Shown piece after piece: positions 26,763-32,242 of a DNA stretch of 34,723 bases (the stretch's first letter is position 1; every line of letters starts with the position of its first letter). The stretch covers positions 1 to 34,723 of the forward strand of contig JAKUOU010000035.1 in NCBI GenBank assembly GCA_022451065.1, read 5' to 3'. Under the pieces are notes generated by a model. That model made no database searches. It saw only the letters and a list, made by a program, of their open reading frames with translations, and had not been told where the DNA came from. Both the position numbers and the translations under genes were made by a program. This stretch comes from Pedosphaera sp. Lineage in GTDB: Bacteria; Verrucomicrobiota; Verrucomicrobiia; Limisphaerales; UBA1096.

Positions 26763-27665
26763 TCAGGTGCTGAGGATGCTCTGTAGGTTGAAGCGGCGGC
26801 CGGGGCAGATGGTCGGCTTGGGATTGATGTGACGGTGTGTGCGCACTTGGCTGAAGGGCACCCCGGTGCGTTTGCGTAAATGTGAAACGAGCGTCTTGAG
26901 GCTGGTGCGTTGCTTGGCGGTCGGGAGGGTTTTTTCGAAGTTACCAATGAGACAAATGCCGATGGCAATCTCGTTGAGCGCGGTACTGGCCAAGTGGCCG
27001 CCCCGAATTTGGCGTTTCCATCGATCGGCGACATATATTTTTCCGTCCGTCGTCTTGACACCATTCCCGATGACGAAGTGGTAGGCGAGCCCGTTCTCCA
27101 TTCGGCGGACACGCCGGTGGTAATGCTCCATACCACGGATGCTATTGTTGCTGTCGGCGCTGTGGTGAACGACAATGTGCTTCCAGCGGTTGCGCCGGAT
27201 GCGAGGTCGGTTGATCTCGCGCAGGGTCGCCCCGGCGATGGCGGCCGGTCCTGGCCTGGTTATTTTTTTGGCCGTTCCAATTGTGATCTTGAGTTTCTGG
27301 CCCTGCTGGATGGCATTGGGTTTTTTAATGCCGTTGGCCTTGGCGATCGCTGCTGCGGTGGTTTTGTATTTTTTGGCGATCGTGCTCAGCGTGTCGCCCT
27401 TGCGGATGGTGTAGGTGAGAGTCTTGGTCTTGGACGGGATGGTGAGTTTCTGGCCAATCTTGACGCGGTTTGGGTTGGCAATGCCGTTGTGGGCGGCGAG
27501 GGTGGAGGTGTTAATGTCGTATTTCTTGGCGATCACTCCAAGCGTCTCGCCACGTTTGACGATGTGGATGGCCGCTTGGCCGAGCGCCTGGCCAAGCCAC
27601 ACCACTACCATCACCGCTAGGATGCGGCCGGTTTGCCTTTTTCCCCTGGCCAAAAATGTCAGCAT
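26763..27665 (-). CDS. Secreted N-acetylmuramoyl-L-alanine amidase with two LysM domains
   Basis: It cleaves the amide bond between MurNAc and the stem peptide in peptidoglycan. After a membrane-targeting segment ('ILAVMVVVWLGQALGQA') come two LysM repeats at about 32-77 and 83-128 ('YTIRKGDTLSTIAKKY'), then an Amidase_2/PGRP domain (about 160-295). Zinc ligands of the T7-lysozyme type can be placed: His167 in 'VVHHSAD', His277 in 'RTHRHI' and Cys287 in 'TICPGR'. It is divergent from rpsB. It is probably a cell-wall recycling or remodelling enzyme rather than a phage lysin, given the lack of phage neighbours. Confidence 0.94.
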   Translation of the reverse strand: MLTFLARGKRQTGRILAVMVVVWLGQALGQAAIHIVKRGETLGVIAKKYDINTSTLAAHNGIANPNRVKIGQKLTIPSKTKTLTYTIRKGDTLSTIAKKYKTTAAAIAKANGIKKPNAIQQGQKLKITIGTAKKITRPGPAAIAGATLREINRPRIRRNRWKHIVVHHSADSNNSIRGMEHYHRRVRRMENGLAYHFVIGNGVKTTDGKIYVADRWKRQIRGGHLASTALNEIAIGICLIGNFEKTLPTAKQRTSLKTLVSHLRKRTGVPFSQVRTHRHINPKPTICPGRRFNLQSILST

Positions 27666-27747
27666 GAAACGCTGTCTGCCCCCTTGAAGGAGCCATTCTT
27701 AAGGCCGGAACCAGCGCTTGACCAGCCATTGTTTGGCCGTTCGGGCA

Positions 27748-27757
27748 CTTGGCCAAG
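27748..27757. repeat. Intergenic copy of the CTTGGCCAAG palindrome
   Basis: An exact 10-bp copy (GCACTTGGCCAAGCGG context) between the divergent amidase and rpsB genes, outside any supported coding region. It shows the motif is not just a codon-usage effect. Confidence 0.8.
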
Positions 27758-27790
27758 CGGCGAGCCCTGGAAAACGGGAAAAATTGGGGG

Positions 27791-27818
27791 TTGCGGCTCG
27801 GGATGGTTTTGCTATGGT
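27791..27818 (+). promoter_or_regulatory. Candidate sigma70-type promoter of rpsB-tsf
   Basis: TTGCGG (27791-27796) and TATGGT (27813-27818) are separated by 16 bases. The -10 is followed at once by GCGCGCCC, a GC-rich discriminator of the sort seen at stringently controlled ribosomal promoters. The -35 matches only TTG plus context, so this is a moderate call. It would give a leader of about 175 bases. Confidence 0.45.
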
Positions 27819-27824
27819 GCGCGC

Positions 27825-28001
27825 CCTTTTTTGGCAGGGAGGAGCTTTTGAGGCTCTTTTGGGAGCCAATTGGAACCGCCTTTAAACCACAACCTTGGGC
27901 ATGGCCGCTCGAGGAGGCACTAACAACAACGAACCGAATCCCGTTTTTCCGCGGGACGGCTGTACAAGGGATTCAGCCGACAACCAATGGAAAGCTAAAG
28001 A
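27825..28001 (+). promoter_or_regulatory. Structured 5' leader of rpsB-tsf
   Basis: The 27666-28001 gap holds the promoter above and this leader. Near the gene are two adjacent perfect hairpins: TCCCG/CGGGA (27939-27943 with 27952-27956) and CGGCTG/CAGCCG (27957-27962 with 27974-27979, 11-base loop), stacked with no spacer. Upstream, GAGC (27842-27845) and GAGCC (27863-27867) compete for the same GGCTC (27852-27856), giving mutually exclusive stems. S2 autoregulates rpsB through a leader in E. coli; a similar role here is inferred. An orphan GAGGAGG (27911-27917) has no usable start nearby. Confidence 0.45.
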
Positions 28002-28898
28002 ATGAGCAACGTAAAAGAACTGTTGGACGCGGGTGTCCATTTTGGTCACCAGACGCGCAAGTGGAATCCGAAGATGATGGAATTCATCTTCGAGGCTCGG
28101 AACGGCATCCACATCATCGACCTCGTGCAAACGGCGTCGCAAATCGAGGCGGCGGCCGAATTCCTCAAGGGCATCGTGGCCAAGGGCGGTAAGGTACTCT
28201 TCGTCGGCACCAAGAAACAGGCCCAAATCACCATCAGGGAAACAGCGGAAGCCACCGGCCAACCATACGCGTGCGAACGTTGGCTGGGCGGCATGATGAC
28301 CAACCTTAAAACCATCAAGCGCTCCATCAACCGTATGGTGGAATTGGAAACAATGGAGACCGACGGCAGAATGGCGGAGTTCGTTAAGCAGGAGCAGTCG
28401 ATGCTACGCCGCGAGTTGAACCGGCTGCACATCCGACTTAACGGCATTCGTGACCTTGCCACCAAGCCGGACGCAATTTTCATCGTCGATATCAAGCGCG
28501 AGCATAACGCACTCGCTGAGGCGCGCCGGTTGCGTGTGCCGATCGTCGCCATCGTCGACACCAACACCGATCCGACTCTGGTCGATTACCCGATTGCCGG
28601 TAACGACGATGCCATCCGCTCGATCAAGGCGGTGCTCGGTTCGGTCGCGCGGCCTATGTTAGAGGCCCGTGCGGCCTACGAGGCGGCATCCGCAAAAATG
28701 AAGGCAGAAGCTGAGGCGAAAGCTGAAAAACAAGAACCAGCCCCGGCCGAGCTGGAGGCGGAAACAACTACGACTGAACCGGCACCCGCAGGGGAGGCAG
28801 CGGCAGACGCGGCACCCGCAGAGGTTCCTGCATCCGCTGCCGAGCAAGCCCCGGCCGGGGATGCTTCCGATGCGCCGACCGAGTCGGTCGAAGCCTGA
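28002..28898 (+). CDS. rpsB: 30S ribosomal protein S2
   Basis: S2 binds late in 30S assembly near the head-platform junction. The family opening 'LLDAGVHFGHQTRKWNPKM', 'LFVGTKKQA', 'RWLGGMMTN' and 'VDTNTDP' are all present. The conserved part ends at about residue 225. A tail of about 70 residues rich in Ala, Pro, Glu and Thr follows ('EPAPAGEAAADAAPAEVPA'), making it 298 residues against 241 in E. coli. Start ATG 28002 has GGAAAG upstream. tsf follows 75 bases later, the common bacterial pairing. Confidence 0.98.
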   Translation: MSNVKELLDAGVHFGHQTRKWNPKMMEFIFEARNGIHIIDLVQTASQIEAAAEFLKGIVAKGGKVLFVGTKKQAQITIRETAEATGQPYACERWLGGMMTNLKTIKRSINRMVELETMETDGRMAEFVKQEQSMLRRELNRLHIRLNGIRDLATKPDAIFIVDIKREHNALAEARRLRVPIVAIVDTNTDPTLVDYPIAGNDDAIRSIKAVLGSVARPMLEARAAYEAASAKMKAEAEAKAEKQEPAPAELEAETTTTEPAPAGEAAADAAPAEVPASAAEQAPAGDASDAPTESVEA

Positions 28899-28924
28899 GC
28901 CGGTCGCTACTCAAAAAACTTTCT

Positions 28925-28947
28925 TCCCAGGTAGAACCAACTTGGGA
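28925..28947 (+). other. Hairpin in the rpsB-tsf spacer
   Basis: TCCCAGGT and ACTTGGGA pair over 8 bp (one G-T wobble) with a 7-base loop AGAACCA, then an AT-rich stretch (TTATTTAATAAATAATATT) leads to the tsf start. No T run follows directly, so a processing site, a partial terminator or a stability element are all possible. Confidence 0.5.
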
Positions 28948-28973
28948 GCGAAGCTTATTTAATAAATAATATT

Positions 28974-29807
28974 ATGGCAGAGATAACAGCAAAACTTGTT
29001 GCGCAACTTCGCGGTATGACTAGTGCAGGCCTGATGGACTGCAAAAACGCGCTCACCGAGACTGATGGCGACGTAGACGCCGCCGTCGATGTGCTGCGTG
29101 CGCAGGGCACGATCAAGGCCGCCAAGAAAGCCGGCCGCGAGGCAAACGAGGGTGTCATCGCCCACTACATCCAGCCTGACTCCAAGTCGGGCGTGTTGGT
29201 TGAGATCAACTGCGAGACCGATTTCGTCGCCAAGAACGAACAGTTCCTGGAGTTCACCAGTGAAGTTGCCAAGCTGAAGTTGACTGCCCCTGACAGCGAT
29301 TTTGAAGAGCTACGCACCGCGCAGGTGGCCAAGATCGGTGAGAACATTCTTCTCTCACGCGATGCAAAGCTTGATGTGGAGGGTATCGGGCTGGTGGCAG
29401 CGTACATACATACCGGCGCCAAGGTCGGCGTGCTGCTCCAGATCGGTGCCGGCAAGGAGGACATCCTTGGCAACGACGACTTCAAGGCGCTGGTGAAGGA
29501 CATCACCCTGCACATCGCCGCCTCTGCGCCGGTCTCCGTTAGCCGCGACGAGGTCGATCCTGAACTGGTAGCTAAGGAGAAAGCCATCGCAGAGGAGCAA
29601 GCTGAGGGGAAACCACCTCAGGCCATCGAGAACATCGTCAACGGCAAGCTCAATAAGTTCTTCGCTACCAATTGCCTGCTCGAGCAGGGCTTCGTGAAGA
29701 ACCCGGACGTGAGCATCAAGGACCACGTGGCTGCCGTTGGGCAGGCGCTGGGTGACGAGATCACCGTGAGCAATTTCCTACGCTTTCAGGTTGGCGAGAG
29801 TTTCTGA
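28974..29807 (+). CDS. tsf: Translation elongation factor Ts
   Basis: The nucleotide exchange factor for EF-Tu. The UBA-like N-terminus contains 'AQLRGMTSAGLMDCKNAL', and the EF-Ts signature 'EINCETDFVAKNEQF' follows at about 75-90. The core repeats ('DITLHIAAS') and C-terminal coiled-coil region are present; 277 residues is normal. The start lies in an AT-rich context without a Shine-Dalgarno. A strong terminator follows. Confidence 0.98.
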   Translation: MAEITAKLVAQLRGMTSAGLMDCKNALTETDGDVDAAVDVLRAQGTIKAAKKAGREANEGVIAHYIQPDSKSGVLVEINCETDFVAKNEQFLEFTSEVAKLKLTAPDSDFEELRTAQVAKIGENILLSRDAKLDVEGIGLVAAYIHTGAKVGVLLQIGAGKEDILGNDDFKALVKDITLHIAASAPVSVSRDEVDPELVAKEKAIAEEQAEGKPPQAIENIVNGKLNKFFATNCLLEQGFVKNPDVSIKDHVAAVGQALGDEITVSNFLRFQVGESF

Positions 29808-29833
29808 GCGGAGGCGGCAACGAATTAACCAGG

Positions 29834-29860
29834 CGGGGGCCAGCAGGCTCCCGTTTTTTT
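29834..29860 (+). terminator. Rho-independent terminator of rpsB-tsf
   Basis: CGGGGGCC, loop AGCA, GGCTCCCG form an 8-bp stem with one G-U pair, followed directly by seven T residues. It starts 27 bases after the tsf stop. Confidence 0.92.
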
Positions 29861-29871
29861 GTGGCTAAGCG

Positions 29872-29881
29872 CTTGGCCAAG
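29872..29881. repeat. Intergenic copy of the CTTGGCCAAG palindrome
   Basis: An exact copy in GCGCTTGGCCAAGGGC just after the tsf terminator, preceded by the degenerate half GGCTAAGC. It lies outside coding sequence. Confidence 0.8.
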
Positions 29882-29951
29882 GGCGGAAAAGGGGTTTCAT
29901 CGTGAGAACAATTTGACTAGCTTACTGCCCCAGCAATAAACGACTGCTTCG

Positions 29952-31298
29952 ATGAACGAGACCAACAGAGTGGAGAGCTTGAGCGGCCAGGGTACCAGTA
30001 CCCAGGGCGAGACAATTGAGAGCCTGCGTAGCCTGCTCGATTGGCTGAAAGGGCAATTCGAAGGATTCGGCATCGATTCGGTTTGGGCCGGTCTGTTGGT
30101 CAATGTGGTTGGTGCCGTGGCGTTGGTGTTCCTGAGTTGGCTCGCCTATCTCTTGGCCAAACGAGTGGTGTTGAGGGCCATCCGGTTCCTGTCGAGTAAG
30201 ACCAGCACCGACTGGGACAAGGTCCTCATCGAGTACAAGGTGTTCGCCCGCCTGTCCAATGTCGTTCCCGCTCTCGTGGCGCACGTGCTGGCGCCGATAC
30301 TGTTCGAGGGAGTGGAGAGCCTGGTCGGTTTTGTGCAGGGATTGGCCAAGGTGTACCTAGTGGTGGTGCTGTTGTTCACCCTGCAGGCGCTACTTAAGGG
30401 GTTGCTTTCGATTTATCAGCGTTACGATATTTCAAAGCGCATCCCGATCAAGGGACTGCTGCAGGCGGTGATGCTGGCGGCCTGCTTTGTCGGGGGAGTG
30501 TTCATCATCTCGATCGTGATGGGCCGCGAGATTGGCACGCTGATGGCCGGCTTGGGCGCAATGGTGATGGGGTTCTTGTTCGTGTTCAAGGACGCGATCA
30601 TGGGTCTGGTGGCGGGGATTCAGATCGCCACCAATGACACTGTGCGCAAGGGCGACTGGATCGAGATGAAGGGGCACGGTGTCGACGGCGACGTGATCGA
30701 CGTGTCGCTCACGACGGTGAAGGTGCAGAATTTTGACAAGACCGTGGTGAGCATCCCGGCGTCGAAATTGATCACCGAATCGTGCCGCAACTGGCGTGGT
30801 ATGAAGGACTCCGGCGGGCGTCGAATCAAGCGTCCTATCCACATCGACATGCGCTCGATCCGATTTGCCGACGAGGGGTTGCTCGAGAAGTTCCAGCGAT
30901 TCGACCTGCTTAAAGGTTATCTGCAATCCAGACTCGACGAGGTCAACGCGCATAACCAAACGGTCAACACGGACTTGTCGGAACTCGTCAACGGCCGTCG
31001 CTTGACCAACATTGGCACCTTCCGCGCCTATATCATGGCGTACCTAAAAAACCATCCGCAGATACGGCAGGATCGCACGTTCCTCATTCGCCAGCTTGAG
31101 CCTGGTGATAACGGGTTGCCGATCGAGATTTACATCTTCACCGACACGACGGTCTGGGCCGAGTACGAGGCGATCCAAGCCGATATTTTTGATCATTTGC
31201 TAGCGGTTATTCCGGAGTTCGGCCTGGCGCCGTTCCAGAATTCCACCGGCAAGGAATCGATCAGTGGCACGCTTGATGTCTCGATGGTCGCTCGCTGA
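29952..31298 (+). CDS. MscS-family mechanosensitive channel, YbdG-like
   Basis: An inner-membrane channel that releases osmolytes on hypo-osmotic shock or senses osmotic stress. Five hydrophobic segments precede the MscS core: about 45-70, 95-118, 130-152, 167-190 and 195-225, the last being the pore-lining helix ('GTLMAGLGAMVMGFLFVFKD'). The cytoplasmic beta domain has 'VRKGDWIEM' and 'VVSIPASKLI'. The stretch 'CRNWRGMKDSGGRRIKR' is the hallmark of the YbdG (MscM, miniconductance) branch. It is 448 residues long. It follows the tsf terminator and appears to be its own unit. Confidence 0.92.
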   Translation: MNETNRVESLSGQGTSTQGETIESLRSLLDWLKGQFEGFGIDSVWAGLLVNVVGAVALVFLSWLAYLLAKRVVLRAIRFLSSKTSTDWDKVLIEYKVFARLSNVVPALVAHVLAPILFEGVESLVGFVQGLAKVYLVVVLLFTLQALLKGLLSIYQRYDISKRIPIKGLLQAVMLAACFVGGVFIISIVMGREIGTLMAGLGAMVMGFLFVFKDAIMGLVAGIQIATNDTVRKGDWIEMKGHGVDGDVIDVSLTTVKVQNFDKTVVSIPASKLITESCRNWRGMKDSGGRRIKRPIHIDMRSIRFADEGLLEKFQRFDLLKGYLQSRLDEVNAHNQTVNTDLSELVNGRRLTNIGTFRAYIMAYLKNHPQIRQDRTFLIRQLEPGDNGLPIEIYIFTDTTVWAEYEAIQADIFDHLLAVIPEFGLAPFQNSTGKESISGTLDVSMVAR

Positions 31299-31345
31299 GC
31301 CGCTGCCTCGTCAAGCGCACTCGAAACTTGCCACGTGGCCAGGTG

Positions 31346-31355
31346 CTTGGCCAAG
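31346..31355. repeat. CTTGGCCAAG palindrome immediately upstream of the SMP-30 gene
   Basis: An exact copy, next to a partial copy (CGTGGCCAGG), eight bases before the start I prefer for the SMP-30 gene. It is intergenic if that start is right. Confidence 0.7.
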
Positions 31356-31363
31356 CTACGTCC

Positions 31364-32242
31364 GTGCAAACGTTGAAGGCGGATTGTGTTTTGGACGCGA
31401 AGGCGGTTCTTGGTGAGGGCCCCGTGTGGCGAGCGGAGACGCAGGATTTGGTCTGGGTGGACATCGAGAGTGCCCGCGTCTGCTGCTTCTATCCAGCCAC
31501 AGGCGAAAATAAAACCTGGGACGTCGGCGAAAAACCCGGTTTGGCCGTACCGGCGAAGAAAGGCGACTTGATTCTTGGCACGAGCGCCGGCTTCGTGCGG
31601 CTCGACTTGGCCAGCGGCGAGTTGTCGCCGATTATTGATCCAGAGCAGGATTTGCCAAACAACCGTTTCAACGACGGCAAGGTCGATCCGGAGGGGCGGC
31701 TTTGGGCCGGCACGATGGGGATGAATGAGGCACCGAACGTCGGCAGCCTGTACCGACTCAACCGCAATCTCTCCGCAGACAAGTTGTTCGACCAGGTCAG
31801 CATCTCAAACGGCATGGCTTGGACATCCGATCATAAGACCTTTTACTACATCGACTCGCCGACGCGCCGTGTGGATGTGTTCGACTGCGACATGGCCGGC
31901 GGCTCGGTGTCGAATCGGCGGACGGCGTTCGAGTTGCCGAGCGGGATGGGCTACCCGGACGGCATGTGCATCGACAACGAGGGGATGCTTTGGGTGGCAT
32001 TGTGGCAAGGCTGGGGTGTGGCTCGGTTCGAGCCGGGTGGGGCGCTCTTGGCCAAGGTAGAGGTGCCGGTCGAGTGCGTGACATCCTGCTGTTTTGGTGG
32101 CGAAAACTGGGATGAACTTTACATCACCACCTCCAGCCGCGATCTCGACAGGACTGGCAGGGCGGAACAACCACTTGCAGGCGGAGTATTCCGCTGCAAG
32201 CCGGGCGTGAGCGGCCCCCCGACGAACCTGTTCCTCGGTTAG
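31364..32242 (+). CDS. SMP-30/gluconolactonase/regucalcin family lactonase
   Basis: A six-bladed propeller enzyme that hydrolyses sugar lactones with one divalent metal. From GTG 31364 the metal ligands are Glu18 ('GEGPVW'), Asn149 ('SISNGMAW') and Asp199 ('YPDGMCID'). The substrate residues Arg101 and Asn103 ('NNRFNDGK') fall at the same numbers as in human SMP-30, which supports this start over the track's TTG 31328. The 292-residue length is normal. The exact lactone is unknown. Its stop overlaps the stop of the convergent CehA-type gene, so no terminator separates them. Confidence 0.92.
   Translation: MQTLKADCVLDAKAVLGEGPVWRAETQDLVWVDIESARVCCFYPATGENKTWDVGEKPGLAVPAKKGDLILGTSAGFVRLDLASGELSPIIDPEQDLPNNRFNDGKVDPEGRLWAGTMGMNEAPNVGSLYRLNRNLSADKLFDQVSISNGMAWTSDHKTFYYIDSPTRRVDVFDCDMAGGSVSNRRTAFELPSGMGYPDGMCIDNEGMLWVALWQGWGVARFEPGGALLAKVEVPVECVTSCCFGGENWDELYITTSSRDLDRTGRAEQPLAGGVFRCKPGVSGPPTNLFLG

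Noticed and set aside
27911-27917. Perfect GAGGAGG in the rpsB leader
   Set aside because: No start codon lies within usable distance, so it is not an ordinary ribosome-binding site. A standby site cannot be shown from sequence.
27901-28005. 34-codon leader ORF whose stop overlaps the rpsB start (ATGA)
   Set aside because: It has no Shine-Dalgarno and no conserved-looking peptide, and it runs through the two hairpins. It is more likely structured leader RNA than an upstream peptide.
27749-28192. 147-residue plus-strand ORF into rpsB
   Set aside because: It starts at a TTG inside the palindrome and reads rpsB out of frame; rpsB itself is certain.
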